NCBI RefSeq assembly: GCF_001469875.2
Contig: NZ_LOPW02000017.1
Span: forward strand, 1 to 64,000
Source of the DNA: Haloferax marisrubri
GTDB taxonomy: Archaea > Halobacteriota > Halobacteria > Halobacteriales > Haloferacaceae
Reading direction: 5' to 3'
DNA length: 64,000 nt
In this document: piece after piece, positions 42,005 to 50,297 of the stretch
Layout: every line of letters starts with the position of its first letter
How positions within the stretch are numbered: position 1 is the first letter of the stretch
Made by a program: the position numbers and the translations under genes
The notes under the pieces: model-generated
Told to the model about the DNA's origin: nothing
Database searches by the model: none
What the model saw: only the letters and a program-made list of their open reading frames with translations

Positions 42005-44206
42005 TCAGAACAGCTGACGGTCGAGCGCGCGCATGAGCGGCCCGCGTCGAGTCGCGTCCTGACCGTGAACCGCGAGCACCGAACCGTTCCACTCGTCGAT
42101 GACCGCCTTCGCGTCCGACCGCCCGTTCCACTCGTCGGCGGCCACGACGAGGAGGTCGCTCTCGGTCGGCGGGGTGTGGGGGCCACCGTCCGTAGAGAGC
42201 GTCCCCATCTCGACGGGAGCGCTACACAACTCGGCGATGTCCGCTTTGTACTGTTCGAGGGACCGTCGCCGGGCCGCCGAGTCGGTGGTGTCCCCGCAGT
42301 GACTCAGGTGGATTCGGCCTTCGGACTCGCTCGCCAGCGCGTCCGCGACGGCGACTTTCGTCGGGTCGTACGGCCCCTGGCTCGCGAGCAGTTCGACGGT
42401 TCGAATCCCGTCGAGGTCGGAGCCTCTGAGTAGACCGGCTTCGCAGGGTGCGTGACGGAGAATCCACGACGTATCGGTCCCGAAGAGGCGTTCGCTCACG
42501 CGTTTTGTCCCCGTCGGGTGTTCTACGAGGAGGAAGTCGACGTCCTGATTGGCGGCGTAGTTGACGACCGCGTGTCGCGTGTCGTGGGTGACGATGGTGC
42601 CGCACCGTATCGGCACGCCGAACTCGTCGTCGAGCTCGTCGGTCTGTCGTTCGAACTCGACGTCGGCTGGCGATTCGACCGCTGACGCGTAGGCCAAGGA
42701 CGTCTGGTCCGGCACCGTCTCGAACCGCGCGACTGTGACCCGTCCGCCGTTGGCGCGGGCGAGCGTCGAAGCCACCTGAACTAGCGCCCGCTCTCTGGCT
42801 TTCGAGATGTCGTTCGAAATCGCCACGAGGGCGTGGTACTCGTCGCGGTGGGCTTGGATGGCCGCTTCGGCTCGTTCGACCGCGTTGCGGCTGACCTCTT
42901 GGCGAACAGCGTCGGCGGCCGCGCCCTCGCGGTCGACGCGAGACCGGGCGTACGCGAAGAACCAGACGACGCCCGCGATTGTGAGGACGACCGCGCCGAC
43001 GAGCGGGAGCGTGCCCATCTGCGTGAGGAGCACGAGACCGCTGAGCGCGCCGAACACCTGCATCCACGGGTACAGCGGCGAGGTGAACGACGGTTCGTAC
43101 TCGACGTGTCCCTCCCGGAACGCGACGACGGCGAGGTTGATGAGAACGAACACGAGGAGCTGGAACGCGCTCGCGAGCTTCGCGATGTCGAGCAGCGGAA
43201 CGAACGCGATGAGAAGCAACAGCACGACGCCCGTGAGGGTAATCGACGTGCTCGGGGTTCCGAACCGGTCGCTAATCGTCGATAACGACGGCGGGGCGAG
43301 TTTGTCACGGCTCATGGCGAACGGGTACCGCGACGAGGAGAGAACCCCGGCGTTCGCGGTACTGACCAGTGCGAGGACCGCAGCCACGACGACGGCGACG
43401 ACGCCGGCGGTTCCGAGCGAGGCCTCCGCGGCGAGTGCCATCGGCGTCGCGCTCTCGGCGAGCACGCCGCGGTCGGTGACTCCGACCATCACGGCGACGA
43501 TGAGGACGTAGAGGACCGTGGTGAACCCGAGCGACCCGAGGATACCGAGCGGGATGTTCCGGTCTGGGTCTTCGACTTCCTCGGCGACGCTCGCTACTTT
43601 CGTCACGCCCGCATAGGAGACGAACACGAGGCCGGTCGCGGCGAGCAAGCCGCCGACCCCGCCGTCGAAGAACGGGCGGAAGTTCGTCGACTCGACGGTC
43701 GGCGTCCCACCGAGGACGAACCAGACGAGCGCGACGAGCATGATGGCGACGATTCCGACCTGCAGCCTCCCGGTCTGTTTCGCACCGACGAGATTGACGA
43801 CGACGAGGAGCGCCGCGAGCGCGAGCGCGACCGGCGTGACGACGGTGGAGGGAACGTCGAACAGCAACAGCAGGTACGGCACGCCGCCGACGAGTGCGAG
43901 CGCGCCCTTGAACGAGAGCGAGAACCACGTTCCGATACCGGCGATGGTGCCCAGTAGTGGACCCATGCCCCGCTCGATGAACAGATAGGTGCCGCCGGCT
44001 TCGGGCATCGCCGTCGCCATCTCGGATTTCGACAGCGCCGCGGGGAGCACGAGAACGCCGGCGAGCAAGTACGCCAAGATGACCGCGGGACCCGCGATAT
44101 CGACCGCAAGCGCCGGCAAAATGAAGATTCCGCTGCCGACCATCGCCCCGATACTGATCGCGAGCACCGAGAAGAGACCGAGGTCTCGTTCGAGCGTCTT
44201 TTCCAC
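42005..44206 (-). CDS. APC-family transporter fused to C-terminal Usp-like domains
   Basis: 733 residues. Residues 1-430 are a 12-TM APC transporter (FSVLAISIGAMVGSGIFILPALAVDI, PEAGGTYLFIERGMGPLLGT, KVASVAEEVEDPDRNIPLGILGS). A cytoplasmic tail of 300 residues carries two Usp-like units: YHALVAISNDISKARERALVQVASTLARANGG from about 455 and VELLASQGPYDPTKVAVADALASESEG from about 610. The APC-Usp fusion recalls archaeal stress-linked transporters. It starts three bases after the upstream RCK gene, so the two are cotranscribed; the RCK and Usp modules suggest nucleotide-linked regulation of uptake. Confidence 0.92.
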   Translation of the reverse strand: MEKTLERDLGLFSVLAISIGAMVGSGIFILPALAVDIAGPAVILAYLLAGVLVLPAALSKSEMATAMPEAGGTYLFIERGMGPLLGTIAGIGTWFSLSFKGALALVGGVPYLLLLFDVPSTVVTPVALALAALLVVVNLVGAKQTGRLQVGIVAIMLVALVWFVLGGTPTVESTNFRPFFDGGVGGLLAATGLVFVSYAGVTKVASVAEEVEDPDRNIPLGILGSLGFTTVLYVLIVAVMVGVTDRGVLAESATPMALAAEASLGTAGVVAVVVAAVLALVSTANAGVLSSSRYPFAMSRDKLAPPSLSTISDRFGTPSTSITLTGVVLLLLIAFVPLLDIAKLASAFQLLVFVLINLAVVAFREGHVEYEPSFTSPLYPWMQVFGALSGLVLLTQMGTLPLVGAVVLTIAGVVWFFAYARSRVDREGAAADAVRQEVSRNAVERAEAAIQAHRDEYHALVAISNDISKARERALVQVASTLARANGGRVTVARFETVPDQTSLAYASAVESPADVEFERQTDELDDEFGVPIRCGTIVTHDTRHAVVNYAANQDVDFLLVEHPTGTKRVSERLFGTDTSWILRHAPCEAGLLRGSDLDGIRTVELLASQGPYDPTKVAVADALASESEGRIHLSHCGDTTDSAARRRSLEQYKADIAELCSAPVEMGTLSTDGGPHTPPTESDLLVVAADEWNGRSDAKAVIDEWNGSVLAVHGQDATRRGPLMRALDRQLF

Positions 44207-44209
44207 GGG

Positions 44210-44638
44210 TTATCCACCCGCCCGCGCGTCCCCAGCCGGTTCGGCGCGCGACCCGACGACCATGTCGGTGACGAGCGACGTGACGCATATCACTTCGACA
44301 CCGAGGTCCTCGAACACGTCCGTGTTCTGCGGGTCGTTAACGAGTACTGTGACCCGATCGACGTCGAACGTCGTCCGCGAGGCCTGCGTGAGAAGCAGGT
44401 TCGTCGGGTCGATTCGTCCCACGACGATGACCGCGTCCGCGTCTGCGTTCCACGCGGCTCGGAGGGACTGTGGCTCGTCGAACGCCGCGACTCGCGCGTC
44501 GATACCGCGTTCGATTGCGTGGGTGACTACTGCCTCGTTCTCGTCGATGAACGTGACGGATTCGTACTCCTCGAGCAGTCGCTCGGCGAGCGCGCGACCC
44601 GCGTGCTCTCCACCGAGTACGAGTGGTTGGTGTATCAT
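44210..44638 (-). CDS. TrkA-N (RCK) domain protein
   Basis: 142 residues, only the Rossmann RCK-N domain: QPLVLGGEHAGRALAERLLEEYESVTFIDENEAVVTHAIERG, DADAVIVVGRIDPTNLLLTQASR, VTVLVNDPQNTDVFEDLGVEVICVTSLVTDMVVG. The TrkA-C domain is absent. The usual GxGxxG is GGEHAG, partly degenerate. It is the first gene before the APC-Usp transporter and probably its dedicated regulatory subunit. A TATA-like GAAATATATG (about 44704-44713) implies a leader of roughly 45 nt with a small CGCTG-GATG-CAGCG hairpin. Confidence 0.88.
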   Translation of the reverse strand: MIHQPLVLGGEHAGRALAERLLEEYESVTFIDENEAVVTHAIERGIDARVAAFDEPQSLRAAWNADADAVIVVGRIDPTNLLLTQASRTTFDVDRVTVLVNDPQNTDVFEDLGVEVICVTSLVTDMVVGSRAEPAGDARAGG

Positions 44639-44718
44639 GGGTATGGTGGTGACTCACGCTGGATGCAGCGTTCGGTCACTCACACTACCTATGGGACGAA
44701 CGCATATATTTCAATCGG

Positions 44719-44741
44719 ATTTTGTAGCTAATCGACAAAAT
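44719..44741. promoter_or_regulatory. Inverted repeat upstream of the RCK/APC operon
   Basis: ATTTTGT and ACAAAAT are perfect inverted arms separated by nine bases. The repeat lies just upstream of the TATA-like box of the minus-strand operon and is a plausible operator, perhaps for the nearby Lrp-type regulator. Confidence 0.4.
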
Positions 44742-45057
44742 GTAGCGACGATATTTGTTGAAGCGTCCTCGGATACTGGGTGAGCGGGAACTGCACCTGA
44801 ATTGCGACGCCGTCTGTTGGTTTTGGGGCGAGATAACTGAAATATGGGCAGAAGTACTTAACAAAAATTAAAGATATTATGGATTCTAGCGCCCACGAAC
44901 ATGTTTTTCAACGGTTCTTACTAGCCATGTGGGTCGAAACGCCTTCCTCGAGACCGGACTCGAAATCAGAAACTCATATTTCACACCAGACGCAGGTGTC
45001 AGGGCCGCTACCGCCTGATTTGCCGGTATTTCATTATTACCTATAGTGTGACCCTCA

Positions 45058-45068
45058 AATTTATAATA
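45058..45068 (+). promoter_or_regulatory. TATA box for the 22-codon ORF and coupled gene
   Basis: ATTTATAATAC, centred near 45063, lies 27 bases before the ATG at 45090. It predicts a leaderless transcript that begins with the short ORF, not with the larger gene. Confidence 0.65.
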
Positions 45069-45089
45069 CTGACTTGCATTCGGACACTC

Positions 45090-45158
45090 ATGATACGTCC
45101 AGGCGCGCGCTCCGGGCAGGGAGACGCGCAGCGTCAGGGCAAGGGGGGAAACGAATGA
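45090..45158 (+). CDS. Short leader ORF (22 residues), translationally coupled
   Basis: An ATG at 45090, at exact leaderless distance from a strong TATA box, opens a 22-codon frame (MIRPGARSGQGDAQ..). It ends in TGA overlapping the ATG of the next gene (ATGA, 45155-45158). The peptide is Gly/Arg/Gln-rich and basic. A role as a coupling or regulatory leader is more likely than a stable protein; this is inference from layout. Confidence 0.5.
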   Translation: MIRPGARSGQGDAQRQGKGGNE

Positions 45159-45577
45159 TAATCGACCCGTCACGGATGGCATCCGTCAACGGACCGGGAC
45201 CCGACAGCGAGGTCGCGATGGACGCGCTCCGGGGGACTGCGAAGGGGGCAGTCTCTCTGGTCGCCGTCTACGGTGCGACGGCGTTCGACCTGTTCCACGT
45301 CGGCGAGGCCGTCCGAGAGGATTTCGGGAGCCGCGGCGAACTCGTGACGCACCTGAGTTCGCTTGCCGAGGAGACTCGGCGCGAGTTCATGGAGCGCGGA
45401 CTGTTCTCCGGGCTTAGTCCGGTGCAAAACAGCGTCGAGTATCGGTTCGAGGAACGCGACGGCTACGGCGTGTTGCAGGTCTACTGCGGCGGCCGCGGCA
45501 TGTTGCTTTTCGTCGAACCGGACGAGACGGTCGAGCCGCTGGTGAAGACCGCGTCACAACTTCTCGGCGGGATGTAA
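45155..45577 (+). CDS. Haloarchaeal protein, function unknown
   Basis: 140 residues without membrane segments. I do not recognise a domain. It has an alpha/beta pattern: VSLVAVYGATAFDLFHVGEAVREDFGS in the first half, and a C-terminal beta region YRFEERDGYGVLQVYCGGRGMLLFVEPDETVEPLVKTASQLLG. A haloarchaeal sensor or HalX-associated small protein is possible but not shown. The ATG overlaps the short leader ORF by four bases. The in-frame TTG at 45074 is too close to the TATA box to be the start. Confidence 0.65.
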   Translation: MIIDPSRMASVNGPGPDSEVAMDALRGTAKGAVSLVAVYGATAFDLFHVGEAVREDFGSRGELVTHLSSLAEETRREFMERGLFSGLSPVQNSVEYRFEERDGYGVLQVYCGGRGMLLFVEPDETVEPLVKTASQLLGGM

Positions 45578-45736
45578 CCGCCCTCGGAGCGTCGCGCTCC
45601 GAGCCGAGAACCCGGCCGGAGAGCGGTGGCGCTCTGCGGCCTTCGAGCGCGGTAGGCGATACCGCACGGCGTGGGTCGGCGTGTCCGTGAGGCTTCGAAC
45701 CGCCACATTTTATGCCCGACCGGGGGAACGAGCGCC

Positions 45737-46303
45737 ATGGACCAGTTGCGGCAGTCTCTCCTCGACGCGCCGATCATCGAAAAAGGAGATTACGAGTACT
45801 TCGTCCACCCCATCAGCGACGGGGTTCCGATGCTGAAGCCGGGGCTCCTCCGCGAGATCGTCATCAAGATCATCCGCAAGGCGAACCTCGAAAACGTCGA
45901 TAAAATCGTCACGCCCGCGGCGATGGGCATCCACATCTCGACGGCCGTCTCGCTGATGACGGACATCCCGCTCGTCGTCATCCGCAAGCGCGAGTACGGC
46001 CTCGACGGGGAGGTCTCGCTCCACCAGCAGACGGGCTACTCCGAGGGCGACATGTTCATCAACGACGTGAACGAGGGCGACCGCGTGCTCGTCCTCGACG
46101 ACGTGCTCTCGACCGGCGGCACGATGAAGGCCGTCCTCGACGCGCTCGACCACATCGGCGCGGACGTGGTCGACACCGTCGCCATCATCAAGAAGGCCGG
46201 CCCGAACGAACTCGACGACTCGGACCACCACGTCAAGACGCTCATCAACGTGACCGTCGAAGACGGCGAAGTCGTCATCGTCGACGAACACGGCGACGAC
46301 TGA
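45737..46303 (+). CDS. hpt: Hypoxanthine/guanine phosphoribosyltransferase (archaeal type)
   Basis: 188 residues. It salvages purine bases by transferring ribose phosphate from PRPP. The PRPP-binding motif is [22 protein letters not shown]; the N-terminal [73 protein letters not shown] matches archaeal Hpt, which is apt-like in sequence. Adenine versus hypoxanthine/guanine specificity cannot be fixed from sequence alone. CATTTTATG (about 45704-45712) precedes the ATG by about 30 bases. Confidence 0.88.
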   Translation: MDQLRQSLLDAPIIEKGDYEYFVHPISDGVPMLKPGLLREIVIKIIRKANLENVDKIVTPAAMGIHISTAVSLMTDIPLVVIRKREYGLDGEVSLHQQTGYSEGDMFINDVNEGDRVLVLDDVLSTGGTMKAVLDALDHIGADVVDTVAIIKKAGPNELDDSDHHVKTLINVTVEDGEVVIVDEHGDD

Positions 46304-46405
46304 GTCGACGAACACGCGGCCGCGACGCCTCACCGTCGCGTCGCTCGCTTCCGCGGATTTCCGCCTCCGCGGGGCCTTTTTGTGACCGGTCCGTACCCGG
46401 GAGCG

Positions 46406-47080
46406 ATGACATCGGCGCTTTTCATCGTCAGCGAAGACGGCTATTGGGGCGAAGAGTGCATCGAGCCGCTTACGACTTTGACCGACGCCGGCGTGGACGT
46501 GACGGTTGCGACGCCGACGGGCGGCGCGCCGGTCGTCGACGAGCGCTCTATCGACCCCGACGAGGTCGGCGAGGAACTCGCCGAGCGCGTCGTCGAGGTC
46601 CACGAGAACGACGAGCGACTGCAGGACCCGGAACCGATTGCGCAGGTCGACGCCCGCGAGTACGACGCCGTGGTGTTCCCCGGCGGTCACGGCACCGCGT
46701 GGGACGTAAATCAGGACCGACACGCCCGACAGGCGCTCCTGCAGGCGGTCGCCGGCGACGGCTCGAAGGCGCTCGTCGTCTGCCACGCCGTCGGCATCCT
46801 CGGGTTCACCCGCGAGGCCGACGGCTCGTTCCTCGTCGAGGGCCGCGAGGTCACCGGCTTCCCCAACGAGTGGGAGGAGGGCATCGTCGACGAGAACGAC
46901 CTGATGCCCGACGGCCGAAAGCTCCCGTACTGGGTCGAAGACGAGGTGAAGGCCGCGGGCGGCGTCTGGGACGCCGAACTCGACAGCGACACCAGCGTCA
47001 CCGTCGACGGCGACCTCATCACCGCGCGCGGTCCCGGCTCCTCGGCCGCGGCGGCGCAGACGCTCTTAGACGAACTGTAG
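46406..47080 (+). CDS. DJ-1/PfpI family (class I glutamine amidotransferase-like) protein
   Basis: 224 residues. The nucleophile elbow is VVCHAVGIL with Cys in the A-x-C-H-x position, preceded by the acidic EYDAVVFPGGHGTAWDV and followed by a Hsp31-like cap region. The N-terminus has the conserved Glu motif YWGEECIEPL. Members act as chaperones, glyoxalases or deglycases; the assignment within the family is open. The ATG was chosen over an in-frame GTG at 46382 because CCTTTTTGTG at 46375-46384 is a TATA box at leaderless distance from the ATG. Confidence 0.85.
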   Translation: MTSALFIVSEDGYWGEECIEPLTTLTDAGVDVTVATPTGGAPVVDERSIDPDEVGEELAERVVEVHENDERLQDPEPIAQVDAREYDAVVFPGGHGTAWDVNQDRHARQALLQAVAGDGSKALVVCHAVGILGFTREADGSFLVEGREVTGFPNEWEEGIVDENDLMPDGRKLPYWVEDEVKAAGGVWDAELDSDTSVTVDGDLITARGPGSSAAAAQTLLDEL

Positions 47081-47130
47081 AACCGAAATTCGCTGATAGT
47101 TCGGTCGCGACTCGGCGCGACTGCATCGAG

Positions 47131-47430
47131 TTACTCGATTTTGAACACGGCCTCTTCGATGCCCTCGCTTCGGCACTCCGGACACCGCGAGGGGTAGTTC
47201 ACGGGGTCGTCGAAGGCGGTGAAGCCGCAGTGTTTGCACTCCGGCGGCGCGACGAGGAACTGCTCGCCGTCCTCCCCGCGGACCGTTCGGGCGACGTGCT
47301 GGAGGTGGCCGTACACCGACGACACCGAGACGCCGACGCTCGACGAGAGTTCGGAGGCCGTCGCGGGGTCGTCGCGGAGGGCGTCGGCGATGCGTTGGCG
47401 GGCCGTGGTGTCGGACTCCCGGGTGGTCAT
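47131..47430 (-). CDS. HTH plus zinc-ribbon regulator
   Basis: 99 residues. Residues 5-50 form a winged-helix-like HTH (RQRIADALRDDPATASELSSSVGVSVSSVYGHLQHVAR). The C-terminal half has four cysteines (65, 68, 83, 86: CKHCGF, CPECRSEG) that can bind one zinc in a rubredoxin-like ribbon. The arrangement suggests a small DNA-binding regulator, possibly sensing redox or metal state; the targets are not known. The promoter's TATA box is inside a perfect inverted repeat (47450-47464), so self-repression is plausible. Confidence 0.85.
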   Translation of the reverse strand: MTTRESDTTARQRIADALRDDPATASELSSSVGVSVSSVYGHLQHVARTVRGEDGEQFLVAPPECKHCGFTAFDDPVNYPSRCPECRSEGIEEAVFKIE

Positions 47431-47449
47431 ATCGCTCGATTGGGAGTCG

Positions 47450-47464
47450 AAGGGAAAATCCCTT
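47450..47464. promoter_or_regulatory. Inverted repeat overlapping the TATA box of the HTH/zinc gene
   Basis: AAGGGA-AAA-TCCCTT is a perfect six-base inverted repeat. It covers the position expected for the TATA box (about 27 bases upstream of the ATG at 47430) and could be the binding site of the encoded regulator. Confidence 0.5.
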
Positions 47465-47544
47465 GCGCCGCCTCGCGTCAAAAAATGTCAGCAAGATAGA
47501 GAGGATGCAAAAAGGCCTTGTCCACGTGGGGGGATTTGGGGTGT

Positions 47545-48513
47545 ATGAAGGCAGTCGTCCTTGCCGGTGGTTACGCGACGCGTCTGTGGCCGATTACCAA
47601 ACATCGACCCAAGATGTTCTTGCCCGTGGGTGACCAGACGGTCATCGACACTATCTTCGAAGACTTGGAAGCCGACGACCGGGTCTCGGAGGTGTTCGTG
47701 AGCACGAACGAGCGCTTCGCCGGTGCGTTCGAGGAGTACATCGACGAGTCGCCGTTCGAAAAGCCGACGCTGTCGGTCGAAGACACGAGCGAAGAAGACG
47801 AGAAGTTCGGCGTCGTGGGCGCACTCGCCCAGCTCATCGACCGCGAGGAGGTCGAAGAAGACCTCGTCGTCATCGCGGGTGACAACCTCATCAGTTTCGA
47901 CGTGGGCGACTTCGTGGACTTCTTCTACGAGAAAAACGAGCCGTGTCTCGCCGCCTACGACGTGGGTGACAAAGAGCGCGCGAAGTCCTACGGTCTCGTC
48001 GAACTCGACGGCGACCGCGTCATCAACTTCCAGGAGAAGCCCGAAGACCCCAAGAGCACGCTCGTCTCCATCGCCTGCTACGCCTTCCCGGCGGACGACC
48101 TGCCCAAGTTCGACGAGTATCTCTCCGGTGACAACAACCCCGACGAGCCCGGCTGGTTCATGCAGTGGCTCCAGCAGAACGGCGACGTGTTCGCCTACAC
48201 GTTCGACGGCGCGTGGTTCGACATCGGCACGCCCCAGAGCTACCTCGACGCCGTGGCGTGGTACCTCGACGGCGAGAACTTCGTCCACGAGTCGGCGACG
48301 CTCACGAACACCGAAGTCGGCACCAACGTCCACGTCATGGCCAACGCGGTGGTCGAAGACTCCGTCCTCGAAGAGTCCGTGGTGTTCCCCGGCGCGGTCA
48401 TCCGAAACGCGGAGCTCAAAAGCTCCATCGTCGACGAGGAGACGCACATCGAGAGCCTCGACCTCTCGAACGCCCTCATCGGGGCGCACTCGCGGCTGAC
48501 GAACGGCCAGTAA
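47545..48513 (+). CDS. Sugar nucleotidyltransferase (glucose-1-phosphate thymidylyl/uridylyl type)
   Basis: 322 residues. The N-terminal Rossmann-like nucleotidyltransferase domain has the signature KAVVLAGGYATRLWPITKHRPKMFLPVG, then VVIAGDNLISFD (metal-binding Asp) and GWFMQWLQQNGDVFAYTFDGAWFDIGTPQSYLDA. The C-terminal part (about 245-322) has left-handed beta-helix-like repeats (TLTNTEVGTNVHVMANAVVEDSVLEESVVFPGAVIRNAELKSSIV). It makes NDP-sugars for glycans or S-layer glycosylation; nucleotide and sugar specificity are inferred only from family. GraD-type homologues are common in haloarchaea. Confidence 0.9.
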   Translation: MKAVVLAGGYATRLWPITKHRPKMFLPVGDQTVIDTIFEDLEADDRVSEVFVSTNERFAGAFEEYIDESPFEKPTLSVEDTSEEDEKFGVVGALAQLIDREEVEEDLVVIAGDNLISFDVGDFVDFFYEKNEPCLAAYDVGDKERAKSYGLVELDGDRVINFQEKPEDPKSTLVSIACYAFPADDLPKFDEYLSGDNNPDEPGWFMQWLQQNGDVFAYTFDGAWFDIGTPQSYLDAVAWYLDGENFVHESATLTNTEVGTNVHVMANAVVEDSVLEESVVFPGAVIRNAELKSSIVDEETHIESLDLSNALIGAHSRLTNGQ

Positions 48514-48557
48514 CGCGGTTCGGTTCGAACCGCAACTCGGACCTCGGGCGCTTTTTC

Positions 48558-49268
48558 TCAGCCGAGGTACGCGTCGGTGATGCGGAGTCTGCCGTGGGTT
48601 CCCTCCCACTCCGTCTCGTACTCCAGTTCGATGGGGCGGTCCATGTGCGGGCCGTCGGTGACGAGCGTCTCGAACTCGCCGCCCTCACCGAGGATGTGGA
48701 CGCCGTACTGCTCGTTGAGCGCTTCGAGTTCGTCGAGCGCGTCGGCGTCGAGCGTCCGGCCGAGCCACGACTCGTCGAGGCCGTGGGCCGCGACCTGGAT
48801 GATGGTGATTTCGAAGCCCGCCTCGAGCATGGCGTCGCCGAGTTCGCGGGGGTTTTCCTGCCACAGCGGGGCGAACAGGTCGATGTCGAGGCGGTCGCAC
48901 ATCGCCTGAATCCGGTTGGTCTGGAACTCGCTTTCGATGGCCCCCGCGGTGACGCCCGCGAGGTCGATCTCCGACTGGAGGTCCGACAGCGCCGCTTCGA
49001 GGGGTTCGAGTTCGGCGTCGCCCTGCGCGCCCGAGTCGTCGGCGTCGGTCGCTTCGAGGTCGCCGGGGTGGACCTCGACGAGTTCGATGCCGGTGCTTTC
49101 GGCGGCGAGACTGGCGAGGTCGGTCGCCGGGACGTGGTACATGTACGAGTCGTCGCTCGGGTGGACGGTCAGGAGGCGGGTGACGTTCAGACCCGCTTCG
49201 AGCGCGCGGTAGAGCGCCCACGAGGAGTCCTTTCCGCCGGAGAAGAGGCTGACCCACTCGGATGTCAT
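48558..49268 (-). CDS. dph6: Diphthine-ammonia ligase (Dph6, ATP-PPase)
   Basis: 236 residues. An N-terminal PP-loop SLFSGGKDSSWALYRAL (residues 7-23) and the MJ0570/Dph6 features TVHPSDDSYMYHVPA, GAIESEFQTNRIQAMCDRLDIDLFAPLW and GEGGEFETLVTDGP are diagnostic. Dph6 completes diphthamide on elongation factor 2 by amidation with ammonia and ATP. It has an acidic insertion at about residues 72-90. The two ATP-PPase-type PAPS-reductase-like genes upstream are in the same orientation, but there is no reason beyond the shared fold to connect them. Confidence 0.9.
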   Translation of the reverse strand: MTSEWVSLFSGGKDSSWALYRALEAGLNVTRLLTVHPSDDSYMYHVPATDLASLAAESTGIELVEVHPGDLEATDADDSGAQGDAELEPLEAALSDLQSEIDLAGVTAGAIESEFQTNRIQAMCDRLDIDLFAPLWQENPRELGDAMLEAGFEITIIQVAAHGLDESWLGRTLDADALDELEALNEQYGVHILGEGGEFETLVTDGPHMDRPIELEYETEWEGTHGRLRITDAYLG

Positions 49269-49343
49269 GGAGGCGATAGCGTGTTGGAGGAGTTAGGCGC
49301 TACGGTGTGCGCGCCGCGGACTCGTTTCGATCGACCCCCGTGA

Positions 49344-50297
49344 TTACATGTAGCCCAAATCGCGAAGCCGACCCATCAGGTTCTCTTTGTCCTGTGCGCG
49401 CCCCTCGCGTTCCGCGCTCGCGCCGAGGTCCTGCACCCACGCGGGGCGGTCGTCGGACTTCGCGGACCCGGACTCGGTGCCGAGCGAGCGGTAGCCCTCG
49501 AAGTATTTCGGCGAGACGGGCAGGTCCGCGGGTTCGACGCCGTCGGGGAGGTCGTCGATGGACGTGGGGACGTGGCCCGCGGGGTAGCCCTCGACCGAGT
49601 CGGGTACGATGTAGTTCCAGAACGCCGCCCACACGTCGGTCTCCTCGAACTGGAGGATGGAGTGGACGCGGTCGTGCGGCGGGTACTTCTCGGAGTCGTG
49701 GCGGGGGCTGAAGAACGTCTCGTCGGCGCGGGACTCCTGTTCGTCCCAGCGGACGCCCGAGAAGACGCCGTCGAAACCGCGCGCTTCGAGGGTGTCGTTG
49801 AGCGCGACGGTCTTCAAGAGGTGGTTGCCCTCGAAACTGTCGGCGTCGAGGACGACGGTCTCGCCCTCGTAGCCGAGGCGGTCGAGTTCGCGGCGGGTGT
49901 CGTCGCCGAGCGCCGAGAGGGGAATCTCGTCGCCGGGCGACGCGCCGAGGCGCGCGAAGTCCTCGTTGCGGGCGACGACGAGGTCGAGGTCCCAGCGGTC
50001 GGCCCACTCGCGGACGAACGCCTCGGTCTCGTCGAAATGCTCGAAGTGGTCGATGAAGACGACGGGCGGCACGGGGACGCCCATGTCGGCGGCGACCTCG
50101 CGGACGACGTAGAGGACGACCGTGGAGTCCTTGCCGCCGGTCCACATCACGGCCGGGCGCTCGTACTGTTCGAGCGCAGTCGTAGTGACTGCGACCGCTT
50201 TTTCGAGTTTGTCTTCGAGCGTCGGGTAGTCGGCGGCGGTCCCCTCGCGGCCGTCGGCGTAGTTGAGGTCGAGGTAGTCGGGGAACGTGAGACTCAT
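49344..50297 (-). CDS. PAPS reductase/CysD-like ATP-PPase family protein (copy A)
   Basis: 317 residues. The PP-loop AVMWTGGKDSTVVLY (GGKDST at 54-59) and GVFSGVRWDEQESRADETFFSPRHDSEKYPPHDRVHSILQFEETDVWAAFW resemble the PAPS reductase / sulfate adenylyltransferase subunit 2 family. The C-terminus KENLMGRLRDLGYM is shared with the next gene. The catalytic Cys of classical PAPS reductase (ECGLH) is not visible, so it may instead activate sulfate or thiolate a substrate. It lies downstream of its paralogue (copy B, 50421-51398) and is probably cotranscribed, with a 123-base gap. Confidence 0.85.
   Translation of the reverse strand: MSLTFPDYLDLNYADGREGTAADYPTLEDKLEKAVAVTTTALEQYERPAVMWTGGKDSTVVLYVVREVAADMGVPVPPVVFIDHFEHFDETEAFVREWADRWDLDLVVARNEDFARLGASPGDEIPLSALGDDTRRELDRLGYEGETVVLDADSFEGNHLLKTVALNDTLEARGFDGVFSGVRWDEQESRADETFFSPRHDSEKYPPHDRVHSILQFEETDVWAAFWNYIVPDSVEGYPAGHVPTSIDDLPDGVEPADLPVSPKYFEGYRSLGTESGSAKSDDRPAWVQDLGASAEREGRAQDKENLMGRLRDLGYM

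Larger units (their letters stand above)
44639..45089. other. AT-rich intergenic island
   Basis: About 450 bases with much lower GC than the rest. It holds the promoter of the RCK/APC operon (minus), the promoter of the next + strand gene, and several inverted repeats. A minus-strand ORF (44886-45182, 98 codons) has atypical composition and no recognisable fold, and it overlaps the promoter of the next gene; I do not call it a gene. Confidence 0.6.

Noticed and set aside
44886..45182. 98-codon minus ORF in the AT-rich island
   Set aside because: It overlaps the promoter and start of the next + strand gene, shows no fold or promoter of its own, and the composition is that of non-coding DNA.
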